Source: an uncultured Rhizobiaceae bacterium
GTDB taxonomy: Bacteria > Pseudomonadota > Alphaproteobacteria > Rhizobiales > Rhizobiaceae
DNA length: 64,000 bases
NCBI GenBank assembly: GCA_951813045.1
Contig: CATOTF010000002.1
Location: forward strand, 992,001 to 1,056,000
Reading direction: 5' to 3'
Below, piece after piece: positions 27,801 through 35,990 of the stretch. The notes below the pieces were generated by a model. The model had not been told where the DNA came from, searched no databases, and saw only the letters and a list, made by a program, of their open reading frames with translations. The position numbers and the translations under genes were made by a program. The first letter of the stretch is position 1; every line of letters begins with the position of its first letter.

Positions 27801-30800
27801 GCGACCGGGGTGTCATTGACAGGATTAACTGTGATTGCCATTTGCGCTGATATCACACCGTTATCCGCGTCATTTACAAAATAATCGAAGGTTGCCGCCG
27901 TGGTGTTGTTTTCATCGGGCATAAACGCAAGGTCTGCGAGCTGTGCTGCTGTGACCGTTGTGCCGTCAGCCACGGAAACTGTACCACCGGAATGAGCCAG
28001 CGTTCCGCCCGCTAAATTCAGGTTTGTGATGGTGATGGACTGGAGATCATCCCCTTCATCATCCGTGAAACGGAAATCGCTCTCTGCAAAGGTAAAACTT
28101 GTATCTTCATCTGTTGTGACCGCCCCTCCGGTCGCAACGGGAACATCATTAACTGAATCAACGGTAATGGTGATTTGCCCTGCAACGATACCATTGTCCG
28201 CGTCATTGACGGTATAGTTGAACGACGCGTTGTCTGTGCTGTTAGCTGCGGGCGTAAATGTCAGGTCGGCCAACTGCGCTGCAGTGACTGTTGACCCGCT
28301 GGTAACGACAACCGCCCCACCAGAATGGGTCAGTGAGCCGCCCGCTAACGCCAGATTGTTTATTGTAACCGATTGAAGACCATCGCCTTCCACATCAGTG
28401 AAGAGAAATTCTGAACCATCAATGACGACAGGTGTATCTTCGGAGGTTGGTACAATATTATTGAAGGCAACTGGCGCATCATTGACAGGTGTTACATCAA
28501 TTGTGAGCTGTCCCGAGACTACCCCGCTTTGTGTGTCATTGATGGTATAATCAAGTGTCACCTGTTCAGTATTGTTTGGTGCGGGGGTAAAGAACAGGTC
28601 TGCCAATTGAGTAGTCGTAACGGTCATACCGTCGGTGACGGTAACTGTTCCACCAGTATGAGTCAGGGTTCCGCCTGCCAGTGCTAGGTTGGTAACAGTA
28701 ACAGATGCCGGAGTGTCACCATCTTGATCTAAAAATCTGAACGCGGTTCCATCAAGATTTAAAGGTGTGTCCTCTGCTGTTGTGATTGCGTTATCGAATG
28801 CCACAGGCAGGTCATTAGCATCTTGAACTTCCACGAGAATTTGCTGATTGCTGGTCGCTCCCAAGTCGTCAGTGACTGCAACGTCGACTGTATACTCGTT
28901 GTTTGCGCCAGTATCATTCGGGTTCTCGAAATCGGGTGCTAGCTTGAAACTGAGAACACCTGTGATGGGGTCAATCTCGAAGAACTCTTCCGCAGGCCCG
29001 CCGGTAATGGAATAACGCAGAGATGCCGCAGGTGAATCCACGTCAGTCGCTGTTACGGTCGTGATTTCAGTCTGATTTTCCTGGTGAGAGATCGTTACGT
29101 TCCCAGGCCCGCCGTCAGATGTAATAACCGGCGCGTCATTGACTGAGCTTACTGTGATTAACATCTGACCAGTTACAGTTCCAACGCCGTTGTTTTCATC
29201 GGTAACTGTGTAATCGAATGAAGCGTTGACCGAACTGCCCGGGAACGGTGTGAAGGTTAAATCCGCCAGTTGTGCGGCTGTAATTGTGGTGCCGTTAGTT
29301 ACGGAAACCGTGCCGCCTGAATGCGTCAGAATACCGCCTGCGAGTGCCGGGTTGGTTATCGTGACAGATTGTAGGTTATCACCTTCATCATCGGTAAATG
29401 CGAATTCGGCTGCGGTGAATATATGCGGAACGTCTTCTTGTGTCGCAACGACGTTTCCGTTTGCCACAGGTAGATCATTGACATCTTGAACTTCAACTAA
29501 AATGATTTGCTCGGTAGTTGCGCCTGCATCATCCGTCACGGACACCCTGACTGTGTAACCGTTGTTTGCCCCGGGGTCATTGGGGTTTTCAAAATCTGGC
29601 GCGACTTTGAAACTGAGAGCACCTGTAACAGAATCTATATCGAAAAAGGATTCTGCTGCACCGCCGGTAATGGAAAATTGCAGAGACGCCGCAGGAGAAT
29701 CCACATCAGTCGCCGTTACCGTTGTAACCTCAGTCTGATTCTCATCATGACTGAGAGTTACAAAACCGAGCCCGCCATCAGACGTTATAACTGGCGCGTC
29801 ATTAATTGGGTTAACACCAATCGTCATTTGCGACGTTACGATACCAAGATCTGCATCGTTGACAGCAAAGTCGAACCTTACGTCGTTGGAATTGTTGAGT
29901 GCCGGTGTAAACGTCAGATCAACCAACTGTGCCGCCGTAACAGTAGTCCCGTTGGTAACTGTAACGGTGCCGCCGGTGTGGGTTAGCGTTCCGCCGTCCA
30001 ATGCCAGGTTTGTAACTGTGACACTTTGAAGGGCATCGCCTTCTATATCGCTGAAAGTAAAATCCGCGGGGGTAAAAACATACGGCACATCTTCGTCAGT
30101 GCTCACCGCATTACTATTTGCCACGGGTAAATCGTTGACCGCGTCAACCTGGACAGTCATCTGCGCTGAAACAACCCCGGTGTTTGCGTCATTGACGGTA
30201 TAGTCGAATGTCGCGTTTGCCGAACTGTTGGGTACAGGTGTGAATGTTAAATCTGCAATCTGCGCAGCGGTGACAATCGAGCCTTCAACTACTGGCGCTG
30301 TGCCCCCCGAATGGGTCAGTGTGCCTCCGGCCAGATTCAGATTCGTAATGACGACTGACTGTAGGCCATCGCCCTCAACATCTGTAAAGCCGAAATCGGT
30401 TACGGAAAATACATGAGGTACATCTTCATCCGTCACCACTGTACTGTCTGTCGCTACCGGAACATCATTGGCTGGGTTGATGGTAATGGTGAGTTGAGCA
30501 GGAACTGTGCCATTGTCAGCGTCATTGGCCGTGAAGTCGAATGTTGCATTGTCTGTATTATCTGGGGCAGGCGTAAACGTCAGGTCCGCTAGTTGCGCGA
30601 TTGTGACGGTGGTTCCATTGGTTACAGTGACCGTGCCACTAGTATGAGTTAATGTGCCGCCGTTTAATGCCAGACTGCTTATTGTGATAGATTGAAGTGC
30701 ATCACCCTCTGCATCGCTAAAGAAGAAGCGAGAGGCATCAAGTAAGATGGGCGTGTCTTCGTTTGTGTCGACAAAATTGTTATTTGCGATCGGCGCGTCG

Positions 30801-32695
30801 TTAACCGGCGTGACATTGATGGTCATTTGCGCAGTTGCAGCGCCAAAATCGGAGTCGTTGACTGTATAATCGAACGTTGCTGTGGCTGAACTGTTTGGCC
30901 CAGGGGTAAAAGTTAAATCTGCAAGCTCCCCTATAGTGACAAGTGAGCCATCTGTAACGGGTACAAATCCGCCAGTGTGAGTAAGCGTACCGCCGTTTAA
31001 AGACAAGTTTGTTATGGTGACGGATGTAAGTTCTGGTCCATCGTCGTCAGTGTGCAAGAACTGGGAGTCTTCAATGAGGATCGGTGTGTCTTCGTTTGTT
31101 GTAAGCGTATTGCCCGTTGCTACTGGCAGGTCATTGGCGTCGGTTACGCGGACGTAAATTCTCTGGGCATCCGTTCCGCCTCGGTTGTCAGATACCTCCA
31201 AATCCACCTGATATAACCTGTCACTGAAAACATCGTTGGGATTCTCGAAGTCGGGAGCAACGTTGAAAAACAGCTCACCTGTATTGGCATCAATATTAAA
31301 AAATCCAGCCTCGGCGCCCCCAGTAATGGAGTAGGTGAGCGTATCGCCCGGTAAATCAGCGTCAGTTGCTGTTACAGTTGTTGCCAGTAAAAGGTTTTCT
31401 TCCACTCTAATGGGGTTGAAAATATTCGTCCCGCCAGAAGTTATTACAGGGTCCGTATTTGTGTTTGTATTTACCACCCTGAAAAACAGATCGTCATCGC
31501 CAGATCTGAGTGATCCATCACTTTCGAGAACGCCACCGGCGTTAAACGCGGTGTTGTGATCAATTGCGACTTCAATAGTCTGGTTGTTGTTACTCGTTTC
31601 AACAACAATAAAATACTCAGTGCCTGACGTTAAAGTTGTGTTGCCAATATTGAATGAATGCCAGGCATAATTTGAGCCGATGTCTGAAAACTTCAATGAC
31701 CCTTGACTAATCACCGGGCCATCGAAACTCTCTCGAATGGAGACAATAACATCTTGATTTTGTGATGAACCTGTATCGGTGTCCCGCAACGTCAAGTCTA
31801 TCTGGCCGATTTCGTAGGTGGGTTGCGGCGCTGTAAATGTGAAAGTTTGACCTGATTTCTGACTGGATCCAATTTGCAGATCTTCATCAACATTATTGAG
31901 ATCACCGGAATTTTCTACAAGAACCTGATCAGCAAGTATTCCAGTCCAATTTGTACCAGCATCAAAAGCGGTTGCCTCGATTGAACCCTGTTGCCGTTCA
32001 AGCTCCCAGTCGCCACCTAGGCCTTCGTGTCCGGTCGTATCTGTACTGGCAGCGATATCTGCACCGGTGACTTCGGACAATAGACGCACTGCATCTTCAC
32101 CGACCTCACCACCTGCAAAATCGCAGCCATAAATCAGGATATCGCCACTATCGGTCAATGCCCCGCCGATTGCAGCTAACGCATCGCGGTGAATGGAGCC
32201 TATCGTGTCAGCATTGAGTACGGATGAACCCAACCGAAGTTCGCCTTGGTCCCCGTGACTCACCAAATGGATAGCATCTACCTGCGAACGGGTTGCTAAT
32301 ATTTCAGAGATTTGAACCACCCCGTCGCGGGTGCCATCCAGAACAATCACCTCGGTTCCACTGGGTAGGGTCGCAATCAGGGCTTCTACATCCGGTACAT
32401 CGGAGGTTATAAATGCAATCTCAGTCCGCGTTTCGGTTTCGGCATCCATCTCATCGTCAGCCGCATACGCGGCGGCAAATGGTAAAGAACCTGATGAACC
32501 GTCGGACTCAGTACCATCTCGGCTGGAGAAATTTGCTTCGAGATAGGCGTCTGCAAGCTCTGTGTGCACCGCCTCTGCGGCCATGCCTGCGGCAGTTTCA
32601 ACCGCTGCGGCATCCTGTGAATCCCGGAGACAAAATGACCACAGAAATGGTTGGGTAATCTGACCGTCGCGGAGTAAAATTCCGCACTCTGACAC
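24842..32695 (-). CDS. Giant DUF4347/cadherin-repeat surface protein, 5' end truncated by IS21
   Basis: 2617 codons from a GTG at 32695 that lies inside the IS21-family element; about the first 27 residues are IS-encoded. DUF4347 spans about 91-252 with AIHLVSHGD (His147) and LIYGCDFAGG (Cys191). A beta-rich segment (253-410) precedes 18 tandem domains of about 110 residues up to about 2390. Four are cadherin-like (ENQTEVTTVTATDVDSP, then DFENPNDPG; domains 1, 6, 8, 13). Fourteen have the form EDTP, then DxEGDxLQSVTITNLxLxGG, TLTHSGGTV, QLADLTFTP, FDYTVND and VNDAPVA. The C-terminus is an acidic linker, a hydrophobic segment (SLLSVGGVSFILRGGAVAAALMSA) and a charged tail. No RTX nonapeptides are visible. 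It probably acted as a cell-surface adhesin; expression now depends on a promoter in or beyond the IS. Confidence 0.85.
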   Translation of the reverse strand: MSECGILLRDGQITQPFLWSFCLRDSQDAAAVETAAGMAAEAVHTELADAYLEANFSSRDGTESDGSSGSLPFAAAYAADDEMDAETETRTEIAFITSDVPDVEALIATLPSGTEVIVLDGTRDGVVQISEILATRSQVDAIHLVSHGDQGELRLGSSVLNADTIGSIHRDALAAIGGALTDSGDILIYGCDFAGGEVGEDAVRLLSEVTGADIAASTDTTGHEGLGGDWELERQQGSIEATAFDAGTNWTGILADQVLVENSGDLNNVDEDLQIGSSQKSGQTFTFTAPQPTYEIGQIDLTLRDTDTGSSQNQDVIVSIRESFDGPVISQGSLKFSDIGSNYAWHSFNIGNTTLTSGTEYFIVVETSNNNQTIEVAIDHNTAFNAGGVLESDGSLRSGDDDLFFRVVNTNTNTDPVITSGGTNIFNPIRVEENLLLATTVTATDADLPGDTLTYSITGGAEAGFFNIDANTGELFFNVAPDFENPNDVFSDRLYQVDLEVSDNRGGTDAQRIYVRVTDANDLPVATGNTLTTNEDTPILIEDSQFLHTDDDGPELTSVTITNLSLNGGTLTHTGGFVPVTDGSLVTIGELADLTFTPGPNSSATATFDYTVNDSDFGAATAQMTINVTPVNDAPIANNNFVDTNEDTPILLDASRFFFSDAEGDALQSITISSLALNGGTLTHTSGTVTVTNGTTVTIAQLADLTFTPAPDNTDNATFDFTANDADNGTVPAQLTITINPANDVPVATDSTVVTDEDVPHVFSVTDFGFTDVEGDGLQSVVITNLNLAGGTLTHSGGTAPVVEGSIVTAAQIADLTFTPVPNSSANATFDYTVNDANTGVVSAQMTVQVDAVNDLPVANSNAVSTDEDVPYVFTPADFTFSDIEGDALQSVTVTNLALDGGTLTHTGGTVTVTNGTTVTAAQLVDLTFTPALNNSNDVRFDFAVNDADLGIVTSQMTIGVNPINDAPVITSDGGLGFVTLSHDENQTEVTTVTATDVDSPAASLQFSITGGAAESFFDIDSVTGALSFKVAPDFENPNDPGANNGYTVRVSVTDDAGATTEQIILVEVQDVNDLPVANGNVVATQEDVPHIFTAAEFAFTDDEGDNLQSVTITNPALAGGILTHSGGTVSVTNGTTITAAQLADLTFTPFPGSSVNASFDYTVTDENNGVGTVTGQMLITVSSVNDAPVITSDGGPGNVTISHQENQTEITTVTATDVDSPAASLRYSITGGPAEEFFEIDPITGVLSFKLAPDFENPNDTGANNEYTVDVAVTDDLGATSNQQILVEVQDANDLPVAFDNAITTAEDTPLNLDGTAFRFLDQDGDTPASVTVTNLALAGGTLTHTGGTVTVTDGMTVTTTQLADLFFTPAPNNTEQVTLDYTINDTQSGVVSGQLTIDVTPVNDAPVAFNNIVPTSEDTPVVIDGSEFLFTDVEGDGLQSVTINNLALAGGSLTHSGGAVVVTSGSTVTAAQLADLTFTPAANSTDNASFNYTVNDADNGIVAGQITITVDSVNDVPVATGGAVTTDEDTSFTFAESDFRFTDDEGDDLQSITITNLNLAGGTLAHSGGTVSVADGTTVTAAQLADLAFMPDENNTTAATFDYFVNDADNGVISAQMAITVNPVNDTPVATTGAVSTNEDTDYTFTASDFQFTDVEGDSLQSVTISNLALNGGALTHSGGTVPVVSGSTVTLAQLVDLTFTPDVNSNAPATFDYSVNDNDPATSAGQMIITITPENDAPVITSNGGQSTTIVNHVENQINVTTVTASDMDSPANSLRYSISGGTAASFFNIDATTGLLQFKSPPDFENPTDPGGGNSYFVDVTVTDNVGATDEQRIRVQVINGNDVPVADGGMVTATEDTPLVFTPGDFVFTDPDGDPLQSVTIENLDLSGGTLTHSGGTVTVADGTTVTLAQLADLTFTPSSNSTSPASFEYIVNDSQNGIVAGRMDISVTPVNDAPVSIGNSVTTDEDSPHVFSASEFSFSDVEDDGLQSVTITNLALAGGTLTHSGGASTVTDGMTITLAQLADLTFAPAANSSATATFDYSVNDMNNGTAIAQMTIDVNPVNDAPTALASQVETAEDTPVAIDESRFNFTDIEGDTLRSVTISNLNLAGGALAHSNGSVIITSGMTVTAGQLSDLTFTPATNSNAGASFDYTVNDLNNGATAAQMLITVTPVNDAPIAQASSVTTFEDTGYTFALPEFLNSDIEGDAVQSVSISNLDLHGGTLTHSAGTVTVADGMSLSAIELTDLTFTPALNNNQQAGFDFTVNDSSNGSVAARMSVNITPVDDAPEATGGTANVLGNEPFVFDPSSFGFSDPEGDPLQSITFTNLQLGSGRLAHSNGTIDVVDGSTVTKDELASLTFTPARNRNETVSFEYIANGTIAGTVSATFSLEIEQASETIIPETASFFPVISEDVTDDEDGEATESEGRAALGEISTDDFVTSSTSNKEAPRSVLAARKVEPVVSISAVVHVEDSSIDLTNLPNTPVQRVIEEPRQIEQPIFQIQPIDQKVFSEELKRTRDDVREHSEFGDVTVAKVSFAFSSLLSVGGVSFILRGGAVAAALMSAIPAWGKFDPISVVTGRKDENEEEEISDVDMMLEFVRDARSRVKEDAA

Positions 32696-32724
32696 CTTGT
32701 GCTTGTGAGTATTAGGTGGGGAAG

Positions 32725-34224
32725 ATGTATTCTGTGGATTTGTATAGTCGGGTGCGTCGAGCGTGCCATGTGGATGGGAAGAACAATAGCGAGGTGGCCC
32801 GTTTGTTCGGGATTGATCGCAAAACCGTGGCGAAGATCCTGAAGCACTCGGTTCCGCCCGGTTATCAAAGAACGACCGCGCCTGTTCGCCCGAAGTTGGA
32901 TCCGTTTGTTGGGATAATTGATCAGATCCTGAAAGACGACAAAAAGGTCATCAAAAAGCAACGGCACACAGCCAAGCGTATTCATGCGCGGTTACGGGAT
33001 GAGCACGGGTTCACTGGCGGGATCACCATTGTCACTGATTATGTGCGTGAGAAGCAAAGACGAACCCAGGAGGTGTTTGTTCCTCTGGTTCACGCGCCCG
33101 GCCATGCTCAGGTCGATTTTGGTGAGACGTTCGGCGTGATCGACGGTGTCGAACGCAAGCTGCATTACATCGCTATATCGTTGCCGCATTCGGATGCGTT
33201 CTTCATGAAGGCGTATCCGGCGGAAACAACAGAAGCCTTCTGTGACGGTCACAATGCTGCGTTTGCTTTCTTCGGCGGTGTGCCGTTGTCGATGCTCTAC
33301 GACAACACCGTGATTGCAGTTGCAAAGATCCTGGGCGGTGGCAAACGGATACGCACGAGAACTTTCTCAGAGCTACAATCGCACTATCTGTTTGAGGATA
33401 AGTTTGGTCGCCCTGGCAAAGGCAATGATAAAGGGAATGTCGAAGGCGTCATTGGTTACGGTCGCAGGAACTTTCTCATCCCAGCCCCACGGTTCGACAG
33501 CTTTGATGCCTTGAACGCCTGGTTGGAAGAATGCTGCCTGAAGCGTCAGGATGATGTTGTTCGCGGACATGGTGAGAGTATTGGTGAACGATTGCTGAGA
33601 GACCTGGACGCGCTGATGGCATTGCCCCCAACGCCATACGACGCGTGTGAAAAGTTTAGCACGCGGGCAACGTCAATCTCGATGATCCGCTACCGCAATA
33701 ATGATTACTCCGTTCCTGTCGCCTTTGCCCATCATGAGGTTCAGGTTCGCGGTTACATCCATGAGGTTGTGATTGGCAGTGGAACCGAGATTATTGCCCG
33801 CCATCGTCGGTCTTATGAGAAGGCAGACATGATCTTCGACCCGCTTCACTATCTGCCCTTGCTGGAACAAAAGGTAGGTGCTCTCGATCAGGCGGCACCA
33901 TTGCAAGGCTGGGGTTTACCCGATGCATTTGCGATCCTTCATCGTTTATTAGAAGCCCGCATGGGTAAGGCGGGAAAACGCGAGTATGTTCAGATCCTGC
34001 GTCTGCTGGAAACTTTTGAGCTGGAGCACGTTCACGCCGCAATCCAACAAGCTTTGGATCTGGGTGCCATTGGCTATGATGCGATCAAGCACCTTATTCT
34101 GTGCCGGATCGAGCGGCGACCGCCCAGGCTTGATCTCGACATCTACCCCTATTTGCCCAAAGCGGTGGTCGAGACGACAAAACCTGCCAGCTATGCCGTG
34201 CTGTTGTCGGAGGCGGCAGCATGA
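32725..34224 (+). CDS. istA: IS21 transposase IstA
   Basis: 499 residues from ATG at 32725 (a GTG at 32716 is three codons earlier; AGGTGGGG just upstream of the ATG supports the ATG). MYSVDLYSRVRRACHVDGKNN with a helix-turn-helix (SEVARLFGIDRKTVAKIL) is the IstA N-terminus. The rve-type catalytic core has HAQVDFGE (Asp131), MLYDNT (Asp193) and NVEG (Glu240). A C-terminal Mu-transposase-like domain follows (YSVPVAFAHHEVQVRGY). All three catalytic acids are present and the gene is full length, so it is probably functional. Its stop overlaps the istB start by 4 nt. Confidence 0.96.
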   Translation: MYSVDLYSRVRRACHVDGKNNSEVARLFGIDRKTVAKILKHSVPPGYQRTTAPVRPKLDPFVGIIDQILKDDKKVIKKQRHTAKRIHARLRDEHGFTGGITIVTDYVREKQRRTQEVFVPLVHAPGHAQVDFGETFGVIDGVERKLHYIAISLPHSDAFFMKAYPAETTEAFCDGHNAAFAFFGGVPLSMLYDNTVIAVAKILGGGKRIRTRTFSELQSHYLFEDKFGRPGKGNDKGNVEGVIGYGRRNFLIPAPRFDSFDALNAWLEECCLKRQDDVVRGHGESIGERLLRDLDALMALPPTPYDACEKFSTRATSISMIRYRNNDYSVPVAFAHHEVQVRGYIHEVVIGSGTEIIARHRRSYEKADMIFDPLHYLPLLEQKVGALDQAAPLQGWGLPDAFAILHRLLEARMGKAGKREYVQILRLLETFELEHVHAAIQQALDLGAIGYDAIKHLILCRIERRPPRLDLDIYPYLPKAVVETTKPASYAVLLSEAAA

Positions 34225-34997
34225 ACGACACTGTTACCGATACACCGCAAGTTCTACTCAAACATCATCTGACCAAACTTCGGCTGCCAACCTTCCAGAG
34301 TGAATATACCAAACAGGCCCAACAATGTGCCGCTGAGAATAAGGATCATGTCCAATATCTCCTGCGGTTATGTGAGTTGGAGCTGATTGAACGTGAGCGC
34401 CGAATGGTGGAGCGACGCATCAAAGCTGCGAAGTTCCCGGCAACCAAGAGCCTCGACAGCTTTGACTTCAAAACGATCCCGTCAGTGAACAAGGTGCTCG
34501 TGATGGAACTGGCCCGTTGCGAGTACGCTGCGAAACGCCAAAACATCATCGCGTTAGGACCAAGTGGAACCGGCAAAACCCATGTTGCCCTCGGCCTTGG
34601 ACTGGCTGCCTGCCAAAAGGGGATGAAAGTCCGCTTCACCACGGCTGCTGCACTGGTTCATGAGATGATCGAGGCCGTTGATGAACGTCGCTTGCAACGG
34701 CATCAAAAACAACTGGCAGCTCAAGACCTGCTGATCATTGACGAACTGGGCTTCGTCCCTCTCTCCAAAACCGGGGCGGAGTTGCTGTTCGAAGTAATCA
34801 GCCAACGGTATGAACGCGGTTCCATCATCATCACATCCAATCTACCATTCGACGAATGGACAGAGGTCTTCGGATCAGAACGCCTAACGGGCGCAATACT
34901 CGACCGGCTGACACACCACGTCCACATCCTGGAGATGAATGGTGAAAGCTACAGGTTGCACCAGAGCCGAAAACAAAAATCTGTTCAAATCAACTGA
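34221..34997 (+). CDS. istB: IS21 helper ATPase IstB
   Basis: 258 residues. A DnaC-like AAA+ domain has Walker A ALGPSGTGKTHVA and Walker B LLIIDELGFVPLS, followed by sensor segment SIIITSNLPFDEW and the arginine-finger region RLTGAILDRLTHHVHIL. The N-terminal region (LLKHHLTKLRLPTFQSEY) is the typical IstB helical domain. IstB stimulates IstA and selects target sites. It overlaps istA by 4 nt and looks intact. About 60 nt separate its stop from the right IS end. Confidence 0.96.
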   Translation: MNDTVTDTPQVLLKHHLTKLRLPTFQSEYTKQAQQCAAENKDHVQYLLRLCELELIERERRMVERRIKAAKFPATKSLDSFDFKTIPSVNKVLVMELARCEYAAKRQNIIALGPSGTGKTHVALGLGLAACQKGMKVRFTTAAALVHEMIEAVDERRLQRHQKQLAAQDLLIIDELGFVPLSKTGAELLFEVISQRYERGSIIITSNLPFDEWTEVFGSERLTGAILDRLTHHVHILEMNGESYRLHQSRKQKSVQIN

Positions 34998-35057
34998 CAC
35001 TAAACCAGATCAAAAACACAAACGTCCCAAAATCTGGCCAATTTTACTCCGGGATCA

Positions 35058-35371
35058 AGACCCATTTTAGGCTGGGATTGACATTATACAAACAGACCAA
35101 CGAAGCGCTGATTACAGCTTATATAATCCATTGGAACTTGGTCTGTTGAATTTGAACGGGCTCCATCACGCCAAATTTGAAACATGTTACTGTTCTAAAT
35201 CAATGCTGTGGCGCAATAATTTAGTACGAAACTGATTATGCGATTTTGGGACAATTTATTACCTCATTGAAAACGTTACAGACCGAATGGTTGGGCGGCA
35301 TATAATTACTGAATTCAGGACAGGGAATATTATTTTAGAAGGCCGGACCGCGCCTTCAAAAGGAGTTTGCT
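35058..35371. other. Intergenic region between IS21 right end and NYN gene
   Basis: 314 bp without a credible gene. Read on the minus strand it should contain the missing 5' part of the giant repeat gene if the IS had inserted cleanly, but all three frames soon meet stops and no N-terminal motif of that family appears. A hairpin lies at its right end (35338-35357). I see no tRNA or clear sigma-70 promoter with proper spacing, although AT-rich stretches such as TATAAT at 35122 occur. Confidence 0.6.
35338..35357 (+). promoter_or_regulatory. Hairpin next to the NYN-gene ribosome binding site
   Basis: GAAGGC (35338-35343) and GCCTTC (35352-35357) form a perfect 6-bp stem with an 8-nt loop. The Shine-Dalgarno AAAGGAG (35359-35365) starts immediately after it and the ATG is at 35372. 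No T-run follows, so it is not an obvious terminator for the plus strand. It could affect translation initiation. Confidence 0.35.
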
Positions 35372-35953
35372 ATGTTCGATGAACGGGAAAAAGTGGTGCT
35401 GCTAATTGATGGTGCCAACTTGTATGCCACCTCAAAATCACTTGGGTTTGATATAGATTACAAAGCTCTGTTGAAGGTTTTTCAAAAGCGGGGCTATGTT
35501 TTGCGCGCTTACTATTACACGGCGTTGATAGAAGATCAGGAATACTCATCCATCCGCCCGTTAATCGATTGGCTGGATTATAACGGATATACGGTTGTAA
35601 CCAAAGCGGCCAAGGAATTTACAGATGCAGCCGGACGCCGCAAGGTCAAGGGAAATATGGATATCGAATTAGCAGTTGATGCAATGGAATTGTCCTCCAG
35701 CGTAGACCATTTTGTCCTGTTCTCCGGCGACGGGGATTTCCGTGTTTTGGTCGAGGCCTTGCAGCGTAAAGGCAAGAAGGTGACTGTGGTTTCTACGACC
35801 GTCAGCCAACCTCCCATGATTGCCGATGATCTGCGACGGCAGTCCGACTACTTTCTGGACTTGAAATCCCTTGAAGCAGAATTGGGAAGAGAACTTGCCG
35901 ACCGGTCACCACGGGAACGTAATGGTGACTATGAGGATGAAGACGACTATTGA
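35372..35953 (+). CDS. NYN domain protein (LabA/DUF88 family)
   Basis: 193 residues. The PIN-like NYN fold shows its acidic residues in VVLLIDGANLYATSK (Asp, Asn) and HFVLFSGDGDFRVLVEAL (SGDGDF), with an intermediate KVKGNMDIELAVDAME. These are the metal-binding acidic clusters of NYN ribonuclease-type domains. The C-terminus is acidic (YEDEDDY). A strong Shine-Dalgarno precedes the ATG. Function in Alphaproteobacteria is not established; RNA processing is a family-level inference. Its usual Rhizobiales neighbour is rpoZ, from which it is separated here by the EAL/giant-protein/IS21 island. Confidence 0.92.
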   Translation: MFDEREKVVLLIDGANLYATSKSLGFDIDYKALLKVFQKRGYVLRAYYYTALIEDQEYSSIRPLIDWLDYNGYTVVTKAAKEFTDAAGRRKVKGNMDIELAVDAMELSSSVDHFVLFSGDGDFRVLVEALQRKGKKVTVVSTTVSQPPMIADDLRRQSDYFLDLKSLEAELGRELADRSPRERNGDYEDEDDY

Positions 35954-35990
35954 TCATCTCAATTGATTCTTTACCTCAGCGCAGGCCACT

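Larger units (their letters stand above)
32616..35057 (+). mobile_element. IS21-family insertion sequence, complete
   Basis: About 2.44 kb containing istA and istB. The left end has ATCCCGGAGACAAAAT at 32621-32636; the right end, read in reverse complement, has GATCCCGGAGTAAAATT (35055-35039), an imperfect terminal repeat. A second internal copy, CGGAGTAAAATT, lies at 32670-32681, and multiple end repeats of this sort are typical of IS21. The exact outer bases are uncertain: TG at 32616 or 32618 on the left and CA at 35056-35057 on the right are my best choices. I cannot find a convincing target duplication. The left end lies inside the reading frame of the giant repeat protein. Confidence 0.88.

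Noticed and set aside
24936-32658. Many plus-strand open frames opposite the giant repeat gene
   Set aside because: Low-complexity antisense shadows of repetitive coding sequence; none shows domains or ribosome binding sites.
35078-35106. Sigma-70 promoter beginning TTGACA right of the IS21 element
   Set aside because: A -35 match exists at 35078, but no acceptable -10 lies 16-18 nt downstream; the TATAAT at 35122 has no matching -35.
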